Shown piece after piece: positions 39,980 through 50,233 of a stretch of DNA of 64,000 nt (position 1 is the stretch's first letter; each line of letters begins with the position of its first letter). This DNA is from Macrotis lagotis. Its lineage: Eukaryota; Chordata; Mammalia; Peramelemorphia; Peramelidae. The notes beneath the pieces were generated by a model. It was given only the letters and a program-made list of their open reading frames with translations, searched no databases and was not told the DNA's origin. The stretch lies in the NCBI RefSeq assembly GCF_037893015.1, contig NC_133658.1, forward strand, positions 250,672,518 through 250,736,517, given 5' to 3'. The translations under genes and the position numbers were made by a program.

Positions 39980-40212
39980 CTTTTGTTTTTCAGTCATTTC
40001 AGTTGTGAATGACTCTTCATGACAGTATTTGGGGTTTGGAGTGGTTTGTCATTTTCTTCTCTAGCACATTTTACAGAAGAAGAAACTAAGATAAATAGGG
40101 TTAAGTGATTTGTCCAGGGTCATACAGCTAGAAAAGTGTTTGAGGTTAGATTTGAACTCAGGTCTTCCTGACTCTCAGACTGATGCTTTATTCACTTCAC
40201 CACCAACCTTCT
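39980..40212 (-). mobile_element. MAR1-like CORE-SINE
   Basis: TTGTTTTTCAGTCATTTCAG, ATGACTCTTCATGACAGTAT, GGGTTTGGAGTGGTTTGTCA and GAACTCAGGTCTTCCTGACT. Full length, reversed. Confidence 0.85.
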
Positions 40213-40259
40213 TCCCTTCATTACCATTCACAATGTGAGGCAAAGTATGTCACAATTTC

Positions 40260-40590
40260 CCAAGCTTACAATTTACATCTTTTAATATTTTCACTAGCAC
40301 TAGAGAGTTTACACTGCTCTACTAATTCAATTATTTTTCATACTTCACAACACCTCTAACTTAATACTAATAATTCACACTTCTACAACTTTAAGTACTT
40401 TCACCATGACTGTTTTCTGAGATAGAGAGAAATATTATTATTTTCATTTTACAGAAAAGAAATTGAATTGTACAAAAAGTTATTTTAATTGGACAAAGGA
40501 AGTGATTTTTCCAGGATCATACTGATAGGAAGTGATCAGAGCTCCTTACTGCAGACTTGGTGTTGAGCATAACTTCATCTTAGTAAGAAA
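40260..40590 (-). mobile_element. Diverged MIR
   Basis: CATTTTACAGAAAAGAAATT and GGAAGTGATTTTTCCAGGAT are clear. The left part is degraded. Confidence 0.5.
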
Positions 40591-41045
40591 GAATTTTTTA
40601 AATTAAATTTGTCAAGATGTCTAGAAGTTGAGTCCCCAAAATAGATTCTAGGACACCAAATCTTCTAAAAGATATGTAAATGGATAAAAACCTTTCAAGC
40701 TTTACTATGTTAATTGTAAAGTTCATTTGGAACTATATTTCAACATATTTGATCAGCACCAAGTATTATGTATAATTTGTATCTGGTCCTGGACCTCTAT
40801 TATGGGACCATTTGGAACTTTGGATCCATCGGTTTCGGTATATGCTCTCTTCTCATGACATGCTTCATTTGTCCCACAGATTTACCCTTTTGCAAACAAC
40901 TACTTTAGGGAAAAGAGAAAAGTTTTGAAAATCATTTTATTATTTTTTGTCATTTAAAATTTTTATTTCTATCTTTTGTTTGACACCAATTAAATTTCCA
41001 AATAAGTCCCCCCCCCTCTCCAAGAGAGCCATCACTAATATTTTT
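40591..41045. other. Unassigned sequence
   Basis: No family signature. The short run TTTGTCCCACAG near 40880 resembles a 3' splice site, but no exon that I can recognise follows it. Confidence 0.4.
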
Positions 41046-41046
41046 A

Positions 41047-41192
41047 TTTTATTTTATTGTCAAGGAAATAGGGGTTAAGTGACTTACTCAGGGATATACA
41101 ATTAGTATGTCTCAAGAGTGTGAGGCCTGCTTTAGTAGCAAATTCTATTGGCTCCAGGGCCAGTGCTCTATCCACTGCATGTAGCTATCCCC
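41047..41192 (-). mobile_element. WSINE1-like or related SINE, old copy
   Basis: GTTAAGTGACTTACTCAGGG, GGCTCCAGGGCCAGTGCTCT and ATCCACTGCATGTAGCTATC, reversed, with internal changes. Confidence 0.65.
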
Positions 41193-41394
41193 ATCAGGTA
41201 TAGCAAAGAAGAAAAAAAGGAAGGGAAAAAATCCAGTTCTGTGTTACTAACAAAGCAACCAAGTCCTATCCTACAGGCTGAGTTCCATACCCATAGTTTT
41301 CCACTTCTTCACCCAAAGGAGGAAGGAAATCTTTTCTTTGGGGAAAGCTTGGCCGTTATAATTTCACAGCATTCAGTGCCAACTGTTCTATTGT

Positions 41395-41705
41395 TTATTT
41401 CCATTTAAATTGCTTTAATCACTATGAATATTGTTTTTCTGGTTCTTCTCACTCTACTTTGCATCTTTTCATATGGGTCTTCCCATACTTCTCTGGATTC
41501 TTCATATTTATCCTTTCCTGTGTTAATATAGAATTTCATTATTACATGCTTTATTATACATTCTCCAGTCAATAGCCATTTGCTTTGTTTCCAGTTCTCT
41601 GTTAATACCAATAGTGCTACTACAAATATTTTGGTATATATAGTAACAAAAAAAATCATTGACCTCTTTATGATAAATGTCTCCTTAGGGTATAGGCCTA
41701 AAATG
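41395..41705 (-). mobile_element. L1 ORF2 C-terminal fragment
   Basis: A minus-strand open stretch of 84 codons (41405-41659) reads TKIFVVALLVLTENWKQSKW and later SRVRRTRKTIF. It is collinear with TKIFIAALFVVAKNWKSSK and SRTRKTLY of the large L1. It has lost the rest of the element on both sides. Confidence 0.85.
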
Positions 41706-41744
41706 AGACAAATTTTAAAGAGAAATTTAATATCTACATGACAT

Positions 41745-41838
41745 TGGTTGCATAGAATGTAAACTGCTTAAAGGCAGGGACTTTTCATTTCTGTCACTAG
41801 CACAGAGCCTGGAACCTAGCAAACATTTAATAAATGGG
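41745..41838 (+). mobile_element. L2 3' terminus
   Basis: AGAATGTAAACTGCTTAAAG, GCAGGGACTTTTCATTTC and GCACAGAGCCTGGAACCTAG. Part of its end (TGTTGATTGCTTGATTGA) appears near 42261, beyond the MIR. Confidence 0.7.
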
Positions 41839-41839
41839 G

Positions 41840-42260
41840 AAGGAAATAAGCATTTCTCTAGTGCCTACTTTCCACTAGACACTGTTCAAAGCACTTTTTA
41901 CCCAAAAACAAATAAATAACTCATTTTGTTCATACAACAACCCTGGGAAATAGTACTATTATCCCTATTTTTTTTAGGTGTTTTTTTTTGCAAGGCAAAC
42001 GGGGTTAAGTGGCTTGCCCAAGGCCACACAGCTAGGTAATTATTAAGTGTCTGAAACCGGATTTGAACCCAGATACTCCTGACTCCAGGGCCGGTGCTTT
42101 ATCCGCTATGCCACCTAGCCACCCCTTATTATCCCTATTTTACAGTTGAAGAAACTGAGGCACAGAGGTTAAGGGTCTTGTCTAGAGTTACATACCTAAT
42201 AAGTGACTGAGGCTAGATTTTAATTCAGGTCTTCCTAACTCCAGGCACAGCCACTAAATA
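41840..42260 (-). mobile_element. MIR interrupted by a WSINE1-like SINE
   Basis: CTAGACACTGTTCAAAGCAC, ATACAACAACCCTGGGAAAT on the left; TTGAAGAAACTGAGGCACAG and AATTCAGGTCTTCCTAACTC on the right. It is itself apparently inside the L2 tail, so three layers are stacked. Confidence 0.8.
41972..42126 (-). mobile_element. WSINE1-like SINE
   Basis: GCAAGGCAAACGGGGTTAAG, GGCCACACAGCTAGGTAATT, GATACTCCTGACTCCAGGGC and GCCACCTAGCCACCCC. It has a perfect 15-bp target duplication, TATTATCCCTATTTT (41957-41971 and 42127-42141). Confidence 0.95.
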
Positions 42261-42354
42261 TGTGTTGATTGCTTGATTGATTAGTAAAAAGTTCTAATTA
42301 TGTAATTCTTGATAACCCAGGAGCAAGTCACACAATAAAATAGTAATTAAACCA

Positions 42355-42532
42355 CTACTATGATGAAACAGAAAGTGCATAGAACTGAGTCTGAATCCCA
42401 GTTTTGCCTCCTATTTGCTATGTGACCTTGGGCAAGTCACTTCATTCCCCTAGAGTTTCTTTTTTTCACATTTTAAAATGAGAGATTGGATAAATTGACC
42501 ACAAAGGTCCCTCCCAGCTCTGATGGTCTATC
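42355..42532 (+). mobile_element. MIR element
   Basis: GAGTCTGAATCCCAGTTTTG, TATGTGACCTTGGGCAAGTC and AAGGTCCCTCCCAGCTCTGA. Confidence 0.78.
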
Positions 42533-42858
42533 ATTCAAGCCTCCTAATTTCCTGGCCATTACTTTCTTCCATTTAAAAAGTTAAGTGATGGAGCCTGAGG
42601 ATTTGGGTAGTGACTTATGCTTGACACCAGGCCTATCAACTCCAAGTCTGCCACATTTTCTACTCCATCACATTCTAACTTCAACCACAGCAAGGCAAGA
42701 AGTCTATCTACTAAAGCATGGACTACAGCCTGCACCAGTGAAGTGCACTTGAAGATAAAAATTGATGAACTTTTGAAGTATAAAAGTCGGGGGGGTGCAT
42801 TTCAAGTTCAATGTGAGCTGAAAAATCATTTTCCCATTTGTACAATAAAGAGCTATAA
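42533..42858. other. Unassigned sequence
   Basis: An 82-codon open frame (42617-42865) has no domain I recognise and no Kozak-like start. I do not call it a gene. Confidence 0.45.
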
Positions 42859-42859
42859 G

Positions 42860-43150
42860 GTCTAGTTCTAACCTTTTATGTTACCTGATCTCTTCCCAGT
42901 TGAAAATTTTTTGTTCTTCTGAATATTTTATGTTGTTTTTTCTAAAATCCCCTCTAGCTCTAACACTCTGTGTTTTATATTTAAAGGTCCTTCCCAGCTA
43001 TGGCATTTGTGTTCTAAGGTTCCTCTTAGTTCTGGAATTCTATGTTCCAGAATTTATTTTCCTCCCTCTTCACTCTGACATTTAATGTTCTATGATCTAC
43101 TTCTAACATTTTAGGATTTGAGAACTTTCCCAGCTCTAATAACTTTAAAT
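42860..43150 (-). repeat. Tandem array of the roughly 35-bp SINE-head unit
   Basis: About seven or eight units: TCTAACACTCTGTGTTTTAT, AAAGGTCCTTCCCAGCTATG, GGAATTCTATGTTCCAGAAT, GACATTTAATGTTCTATGAT and similar. Same orientation as the array at 20423, joined to a MIR just upstream (42532). Confidence 0.72.
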
Positions 43151-43476
43151 CCAACTAGCAACATATTTGATTTTTTTGGTTTCCTTGAGTCACTAGAACG
43201 ATCCTGATTCTCTGGTCAAACAGGAGCAGAGTAGCTGGTTATTTGTGTGTATATGTGACTATTTCAGGTTTCTCTGAACAATCCTGGCTCTCTTTATTCC
43301 TCCCTGTTAGATGACAAAATCTTGCTATCTTCGGCCCATCACTTCCCTCAGACTGACAGGCCAAGTCTTGGAGCTATTCCTGGTTACAAAAAATAGACAC
43401 TTGACTGCATCAAAAAAAGCATAATTTTCTCCTAAGCTTTAAAGGAAATGGAAATATTGGACAGAGTCCAGTCAAT

Positions 43477-43479
<3 letters not shown>
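43151..43479. other. Unassigned sequence
   Basis: No repeat signature. Contains two related words, AACAATCCTGGCTC and ACGATCCTGATTC, about 80 bp apart, perhaps by chance. Confidence 0.4.

Positions 43480-43525
<46 letters not shown>
43480..43525. repeat. (CA)23 microsatellite
   Basis: Uninterrupted CA dinucleotides over 46 bp, ending in CACGCATC. Confidence 0.98.
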
Positions 43526-43528
<3 letters not shown>

Positions 43529-43872
43529 TCCTTCTATCCTCTTTTACTCAACTGACACCTTATAAAGCATGCCCATCTCATTTCAATCCAAGATGAATTA
43601 TTCCCTGTCCATCTTGTACAAATGCCCCTTCTCAAGGACTCAGACCCAGTTCCATTATTATTTTATATTCCTATCCTGTTTCATGCTAGGCCAATTAGCG
43701 AATCCAGGAGATTCTAGTGCCTAATATGACCACCCTAAAGATGCTCTAAATTATCCAGGCTTTGTCCAAAGACCAGTCAAAGGAGATAAATGTACTTTGG
43801 ATGGATGAAAGTGAGATACCTAAAGGATCTAGTGCTGAAGGGGACACTTGAGGTCATCTCAGAAAGAAAATG
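43526..43872. other. Unassigned sequence
   Basis: Nothing recognisable. Confidence 0.45.
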
Positions 43873-44045
43873 TGGAATAGTTATGAAGCACTTGTTTGGA
43901 GTCAGGAAGACTTGGATTGACACCTTCCATCTATCACTTACTAGTTTTGTGATCCTGGACATATCATTTAACCTCTCTTGAACTCTGTTTTCTTTTCTGT
44001 ACAATGAGGATCTTCTAAGTTCTCTCCAATCCTAAATCTGTGACT
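43873..44045 (+). mobile_element. MIR element
   Basis: GGAGTCAGGAAGACTTGGAT, GTTTTGTGATCCTGGACATA and AACTCTGTTTTCTTTTCTGT. Confidence 0.72.
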
Positions 44046-44309
44046 TAACTCTCTCATTTTTAAAGAGGAGGAACCTGAGGCTTAGGTTGACTATGTGGGT
44101 CATAGGACTCTATTGTTGGTTAATATCTGGACAAGCTTCTCTATCCAAAACAAGAGCTGATCCAAGGATATTCCAGTTCTGTCTACAGTTATCTCTAAAT
44201 CCCAAGACATCTTTGAATTAGACTTACTGCAAACAATGACACCATCTATGAGTAAGGAAGAGAAAAGTATAGTTGAACCCTATTATAACATGAATTATGA
44301 TTATTATAT

Positions 44310-44700
44310 GAATTTTTAGAAATCAGAAAGATCATAGATCTCTACCTGGAAGAAAACATTTAGTCCAACTCCCTCATTTTACAGCCTAAAAAACTGGGCT
44401 CAGTGATTTGTCTATGATCACACAGATTATATCAGAAGTGGAATTTAAATCTATAGTCTTCTGGACTCTATGCCATGCCACTCTAGGTCATTTCCCCTAA
44501 AATGTATCACTCTTCTGGACCAACTCAAACCTCTCCTCTCTTCTTCTCAATATGTAAGTTTCATGAAACAAGAACTGGAAGAGTCCTTAGAGAGTATGTG
44601 GTCCAAATCTCTCATTTTTCAGATGAGAATACACAGTCCCAGACAGGTTAAGTTCACAGGACTACAGAGTAACGCCTATGTTCTTTCAACAGAAAGCTTC
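44310..44700 (+). mobile_element. Two CORE-SINEs, head type
   Basis: TTTAGTCCAACTCCCTCATT with GATCACACAGATTATATCAG (44310-44485), then GGAAGAGTCCTTAGAGAGTA with TCATTTTTCAGATGAGAATA (44555-44700). Confidence 0.65.
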
Positions 44701-45245
44701 CAAAATGAATATGGCCAAGCAATATGCATAGCCATATGGTGGACAGAGGAACCTGAGTGCCAGAGGATACAGTAGAACCTGGAAAGTGAGATTGGGAAAA
44801 TGACTCCCTGTTTAGCAAAACATACGTTTTTCTCTTTTAAACTGCCTTAAAAGAACTGTGATAGCTAGATAATTTGTATACCCCCACTGAGAGGGAAAAT
44901 TCTGTGGAAGTCTCCAAAAACTATAGGAACCATTCTAAATTAAATGTAGGTAGTCACTGGGGATCAGGAAGCAACAAATATTCATCAACCATTGTCTTGC
45001 TCTTAATATTTTCACAAAAGACTAGATGAACACTCTTGTATCATATAAAAAGATACTTACCAGATATGGAAGTTTTATCCTGAATGGAAAATTGCAAGTA
45101 AATACCCTTACCTGCTTCCCAAAGAGAGTATCATGGGTTGAAAGATGGAAGGACCTGACTGGATTTCAACCTACCTGTTTCTAGGAGCACTGATGATGAT
45201 TAAGGAAGAAACTGAAGGGCCACAGATTAAGGTATGTACAGGTCC
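44701..45245. other. Unassigned sequence
   Basis: AT-rich. No family I can name. Confidence 0.45.
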
Positions 45246-45247
45246 AT

Positions 45248-45540
45248 TAACCACCTTAGGTAGTTCAATGGATAGAATCTTGATCCTGGGGTCAGGAAGA
45301 CCTTAGTTCCAATTTAGTCTCAGACACTAGACAAATCAGACCCTGGACAAATTACAAAACCCTTCCTTCTGTTTTTCTTTAATCCATTTGCTACTGCCTT
45401 CACTTAAAACTTTTTGCCTCAGTTCCCTCACCTGAAAATGGATTGGAGAAGAAAATAGCAAACTAGTCCAGTATCTTTGCCAAGAAAACCTCAAATAGTG
45501 TCTTGAAGAGTCAGACACAGTTAAAAAACAAATTACAACC
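45248..45540 (+). mobile_element. MAR1-like CORE-SINE, disturbed middle
   Basis: CAATGGATAGAATCTTGATC, TGGGGTCAGGAAGACC at the head and GGATTGGAGAAGAAAATAGC, GAAGAGTCAGACACAGTTAA at the end. About 60 bp of foreign-looking sequence lies at 45352-45412. Confidence 0.72.
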
Positions 45541-45777
45541 TGTATACAGAGACATTCTTGGATATTAGTATGGGACTGAGCCAATTTTCTGGTTAGTGGA
45601 AACATGTATACACAATATCCATAAAAAGATGCAGGCAATGGGTGAGAGGCAGCTAGCAGGGACAGAAGAAGGTTGGTAGTTATTCCAGAGTGTCTTTTGG
45701 TGGAATACAAGGCAGATGAAGATATGCACTTGATTGACAAGGACAAAGCACATCCAACACTCTCTCTAGGGTCATTC

Positions 45778-45962
45778 TAGCAACAAAGATTTAGAACTGG
45801 AAGGGACGTTTAAAGTTGGCCCTTCTTTTGGTAAATAAGGAAACTGAACCCCAGATTGAGTTATCTAGCCTCATAATGGGAACAAATGAAAAAACAGGAT
45901 TTGAACTCATATCCCTGACTCCAAATTCAGAAATCTTTCCACTCTACTACGTTGTATCTGGT
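45778..45962 (+). mobile_element. CORE-SINE, head type
   Basis: GATTTAGAACTGGAAGGGAC, AATAAGGAAACTGAACCCCA, GGATTTGAACTCATATCCCT and TTTCCACTCTACTACG. Confidence 0.7.
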
Positions 45963-47534
45963 CCAAGAGGACATAGTTCATAAGTGGGAAACCATCATAA
46001 GGGGACTGAAATCCAGCTCCCCTGATTGTCAGTTTGGATGCTGCATCTCTATGGCATGGAAGTATTGGTTCCCAACTCCATCTTTGCTGAGGGTTGTGGT
46101 TGCAGGCAATCCCAGTTGAATAGTTGCCCAGAATAAGCAAAGTAGCCACATTGCAGCTTGAGGTGACTGGACATTTGAGTCCAACCAACTTCTCTGATCT
46201 TTCCCCCCGCCCCAATGTTCTAGGTTCATGGGGCTAATTCTAGAGAGGTCATTAGACCCTTCTGCCTATGCCCAGACCCTTAGCAACTTGTCAGTGCTCT
46301 CTAAATGAATGGCCATGGGATAAACATTACACCTACACCACAAAGAGGCCCCTAAACAAAACCCAATGTACAACTCACATTTATTCTAGCAAGCTTTATT
46401 GAAGGATGTAAGTTATTGCAAAGATGAGTTATGGATTACTACTTTTCAGATGGAGAACAAGTTCTTGGACCACAAATGCTGCCCTTCAGGCACTTCCAAA
46501 GGATAGGCACACTACTATGGACTGTAACATCTACTGGTTCTGGGTCAGCCAGCTCCATTATAAGTCTCTGTATCAGAATAAGGCTTTTGGAAGGAATGTC
46601 AATTGAGGTCGACTTGCTTTTGCTCATCCAGGACATCCCACATATCTCAGTGCAATTAAAGCTTTAATAGCTTAAAAACCACACCAAGAATTTTGGAACA
46701 TCTCATAGAGTGAAAAGGCTCCTCTTTTGACGTCAATCCCTATCAAGCAGACCCCTTGATCTTCAAGGGTTCTTGGAGATATACAAGTACTGATTGTCAA
46801 AGTGACTTGTGCTTGATCAAGCTCCTGGACAGTCTGTTCTGAGGGCTAATTGGCCAGAGCATCTAAGTCTAGCTCATGGGCAGTCTTTTCTGTATGTACT
46901 TATAATTAATTGGTCTCCCATCCTCCAGCCTCAAATATCAGTGCCTGTTATCAGAAGGGAAGCCTATAATAGACTGGTTCTCATAATTAACCTAAGGATA
47001 ATATGCAGCTAAGGACATTGGGGGAAGGGGTGGGGTGAGTTATCTCAGGTTGGGGAGTCTGCTCAGCTTGGATACAGATTAATATCCTGAAGACTTAGAG
47101 AGAAACTACTAATAGAGTGGGAGAGAGGAGGGAAAACCTTAAGTAAAAATTAGAAGAAAAGAAAATACCTTTTGTACTTTTCTACCAGTCAATTTATGAG
47201 TCTACAAGTTGTTTTGCTTAAGAAAAACAAAACAATTTATTGACTTGCACCATGGTACTAGGCAAACAAAAAGGTTTCACTTAACACAAAAGAAGCTTCT
47301 ACTTGTGAAAAGAGTTTCCCTAAAATGGCATTACAGTTGCACTTGCAGTTATAGGGATAATAATAAGCACAAAATAATAACAACAGAGGCTTGATCCATC
47401 CCTTAGCTTCACTTCTACTGGAAGAAAGCCATATAATAATAACACCTCTAACTGAGGACTGGGTCACAGCAATCAAAATAAAACTGACTGATTAAAAGCA
47501 GGGGACTGAAAGGATTAGAGTTGGGGTAACAAAG
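45963..47534. other. Longest stretch without any recognised element
   Basis: About 1.57 kb, mixed composition. It holds a perfect CRE-type palindrome TGACGTCA (46728-46735), AATTAATTGG near 46905 and a G-rich patch GGGGGAAGGGGTGGGGTGA near 47020-47038. Several open frames of 60-100 codons on both strands (45907-46229, 46424-46667, 46809-47012) have no known domain. It could be single-copy regulatory DNA or a repeat family I do not know. Confidence 0.4.
46728..46735. promoter_or_regulatory. CRE-like palindrome TGACGTCA
   Basis: Full consensus site for CREB/ATF factors in CpG-poor, repeat-poor DNA. No TATA box or exon is visible beside it, so function is a guess. Confidence 0.3.
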
Positions 47535-47715
47535 TATATCTAAGTGGCCAGGGGGTGCAATATATAGAATGTTAGATGAAGAGTGAGAAAGATCCGAGTC
47601 CAAATCCTCACTCAAGTCATTAATAGCTGTATGACCTTGGGCAAGTCACTTATCCTCTCTATGCCTCAGTTTCCTCACCTATAAAGTGAGGGAGTTAGAC
47701 TAGAAGCCTTTAAGG
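47535..47715 (+). mobile_element. MIR element
   Basis: ATGACCTTGGGCAAGTCACT, CCTCAGTTTCCTCACCTATA and GAGGGAGTTAGACTAGAAGC. Confidence 0.78.
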
Positions 47716-48155
47716 CACAGTAGGTGGCACGGTAGATAGAATTCTGGACCAGAAGTCAGGAAATTTTGTTGTTTTAAGTCATGCCTGATTCTTCATGATC
47801 CCATTTGGGGTTTCTTTGCAGAGTAGTTTGCTATTTCTTTCTCTAGATCATTTTACAAATGAGGAAATTGAAGCCAAAAGAGTTGAATAAGTTGCTCAGG
47901 GTCGCACAGTTAGTAAGTGAAGACAAATTTGAACTCAAGGCCTCCCAGCTCCACAGAAAGATCAGGACTTAAATCTGGCCTCAGATACTTACTAGCTATG
48001 TGACCCAGGGTAAGTCACTTAAATTCTGTTTACTTTGTCACCTCAACAATAAAGTGAAAGTAATAATAGCAGCTACCTCATAGGGTTCTTGTGAAAAACA
48101 ATTGAAATTATGTTTATAGAGTTTATCACAGTGCCTAGCAAATAGTAAGGATGGT
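47716..48155 (+). mobile_element. CORE-SINE split by a reversed MAR1-like SINE
   Basis: Head: AGTAGGTGGCACGGTAGATA, CCAGAAGTCAGGAA (to about 47763). It resumes at about 47957 with AGATCAGGACTTAAATCTGG, GTGACCCAGGGTAAGTCACT and CACAGTGCCTAGCAAATAGT. Confidence 0.72.
47764..47955 (-). mobile_element. MAR1-like SINE inserted in a CORE-SINE
   Basis: TTGTTGTTTTAAGTCATGCC, TTCTTCATGATCCCATTTGG and TTGAACTCAAGGCCTCCCAG. Reversed relative to its host; the start of the head is missing. Confidence 0.8.
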
Positions 48156-48650
48156 GAGGGAGTGCATTCTAAGCATGAGGATCAATCTATGCAAAAAGAC
48201 AGAGATGAGACATGAGATATCACATATGAATAACAATAACTATTATTTATAAATCATCTACTATTTGCTAGGCACTGTGCTAAAAAAGTCAGACAAACCA
48301 AAGGAAAATTAAGATGATTTGGTTGTGATTAGGGTTATCCTTGTCAAATGGAAAACTCTGAAAAAGTCCCTATGCATCCCAAATCTCCTCTCACCTGCTC
48401 ATCCAACACTGGAATTCCTTGAATGGAGGAGAGACTTTTGTCTGATAATCAGACCAAGAATAATGCTACAACTGGGAGAAGGAAGAGTGACTGTAATATC
48501 TTCTTGGAGGGTGTAAAGGGAAGAGTGACTTTATGAGGTCTCATTCTTTCCTGAGACTATTTAAGGACTTAGGCTAAAATTTACTCATTTTCATTCATTT
48601 AAACATTTAGTGAGTTACTTCTAAATGCATATGACCCCATACTTGGTGCT
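48156..48650. other. Ancient repeat traces and unassigned sequence
   Basis: GGGAGTGCATTCTAAGCATG (48160-48210) and TTTGCTAGGCACTGTGCTAA (48265-48285) are traces of old repeats. 48300-48650 shows nothing I can name. Confidence 0.4.
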
Positions 48651-48654
48651 TTGG

Positions 48655-48950
48655 GGAGATGCTAACATTTATCTGGCATATAAAGGGTTTGCAAAGTACT
48701 TCAGATATACTATCTTATTGATCCTCAAAACAATCCTGGAAGGGAGGTGCTGTTACATTTATGATGTGTCAAGCCTTTCACAATTCCTTTGATCTTCACC
48801 ACAACCCTGGTAGTGGTTGTTATTCCCAATTTACAGATGAGGAAACTGAGGTTAAATGACTCTTCTAGGGTCACCCAGCAGGATATGTCTGAGTTTGGAT
48901 TACTCAGGTCTTCCTGACTCTGGTTCACTGCACCTACCTGGCTGCCTCAT
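48655..48950 (-). mobile_element. Two overlapping MIR-type fragments
   Basis: TTGCAAAGTACTTCAGATAT with TTGATCCTCAAAACAATCCT, then CAATTTACAGATGAGGAAAC, ACTCAGGTCTTCCTGACTCT. The 3' motif region occurs twice, so two elements or an internal duplication are present. Confidence 0.7.
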
Positions 48951-49009
48951 AATGGATGATTAAAATAAGGTTAAGAAAGATTAAGTTTAAGATTAAAGAT
49001 TAAGATAAT

Positions 49010-49158
49010 CCAGAATTTATAAATGAGGAAACTGAGATTAAATGACTTGCCCTAGGATCACATAAATCAATTGTCTCAGACAGGATTCTAATTTGGATGT
49101 TCCTGACTCCAAGTCAAGAACTCTTATCATTGATTATGCCACCTAATTAGCTGCATCT
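49010..49158 (-). mobile_element. MIR fragment
   Basis: AATTTATAAATGAGGAAACT, AATGACTTGCCCTAGGATCA and GCCACCTAATTAGCTGC. Confidence 0.68.
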
Positions 49159-49344
49159 TATTTATAAATGAATAAAACACGGTCTTTACCCTCACAGAGT
49201 TTAAGATGTGATAGGGGAGATTAAAAGAAAATGATTCAAGTCACCGTATAATGTGTCTATCAATAAAAATAAAGTGTTCTTCGAAGTCAGGAGAGAGAAT
49301 TTCCATGATCATTTATCCTAATACATAGATCTGACCATTTCAGA
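49159..49344. other. Traces of the ancient repeat
   Basis: GGTCTTTACCCTCACAGAGT and TTAAGATGTGATAGGGGAGA (49182-49220) resemble the family at 1448, diverged. Confidence 0.4.
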
Positions 49345-49660
49345 GGCAAAATAGAAACTCTTGAACCTGGCATCTAAGGTCCTCCACAATCTGAATGCCC
49401 CCCACCCCCTTTATTGTGTTACATTTCCACTCCCACATGTCTCCCCTCTACAACCCAGACAAGCTGATTACTAGTTTAGTCTCAATTTGTCATCTCCTAT
49501 TTCTGAGCATTGAGAGAACCTGCCATCTCTCATGTCCTAAGAAAGCATACCCCACCCCCCATGCTCACTGGTAAAAATCCTTGTCTCCTTCCAAAGTCCA
49601 GCTTCAGTTCCACTCAGTTGTAAGGATCTTTTGAGAACTTTTCAACCTTGCTTCTCTACT
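49345..49660 (+). mobile_element. L2 3'UTR fragment
   Basis: ACCTGGCATCTAAGGTCCTC, CACAATCTGAATGCCCC, TCTCCTTCCAAAGTCCAGCT and TCAGTTCCACTCAG. Confidence 0.62.
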
Positions 49661-49858
49661 ACCAGTGCCCATGAATTCTAGGAGTTGGTCAGAGACACTT
49701 TAGAATACCACAAAGTCGCTGGAATAGACAACTTCACCTAATTACTCACAGAGAATAAGTTGCTACAGCTCAAGCTCTCACTTGAGCCCAAAAGAGGCAT
49801 TAATAGAGCAAGTTCATTAATATTAGTTACATGAAAATAACAATAACAATCCCCATTT

Positions 49859-49871
49859 CTATAATTGCTTT
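49859..49871. repeat. L1 target-site duplication, 3' side
   Basis: CTATAATTGCTTT; matches CTATATTGCTTT at 56742-56753 with one extra A. Confidence 0.65.
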
Positions 49872-50233
49872 TTTAATTTAAATTTATTTTTTATTAAAGA
49901 TATTATTTGAGTTTTACATTTTTCCCCCAATCTTGCTTCCCCCCCCCCCCAGAATGCACTCTGTCAGTTTTTACTTTGTTTCCATGTTGTACCTTGATCC
50001 AAATTGGGTGTGATGAAAGAGAAATCATATCCTTAAAGAGAAGAGAAGTCTAAGAGGTAACAAGATTAGACAATAAGCTGTTTTTTTTCCAAATTAAAGG
50101 GAATAGTCCTTGTACTTTGTTCAATCTCCACATCTCCTTATCTGGATAGAGATGGTACTCTCCTTTGCAGACAGCCCAAAATTGTTCCCGATTGTTGCAC
50201 TGATGGAATGAGCAAGTCCTTCAAGCTTGAACA
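49871..50233 (-). other. L1 3'UTR
   Basis: About 360 bp after the ORF2 stop. It contains a G run on the minus strand (plus-strand C run at 49940-49950), matching the G-rich polypurine typical of L1 3'UTRs, and an AT-rich end (TTTTATTAAAGATATTATTT). Confidence 0.8.

Noticed and set aside
44760-44790. Possible mariner/Tigger end (CAGTAGAACCTGG)
   Set aside because: No second terminal repeat and no target duplication could be found, so the short word is not enough.
45336-45746. 136-codon open frame on the minus strand
   Set aside because: It overlaps a MAR1-like SINE, has no recognisable domain and an overlapping frame in another phase; chance ORF.
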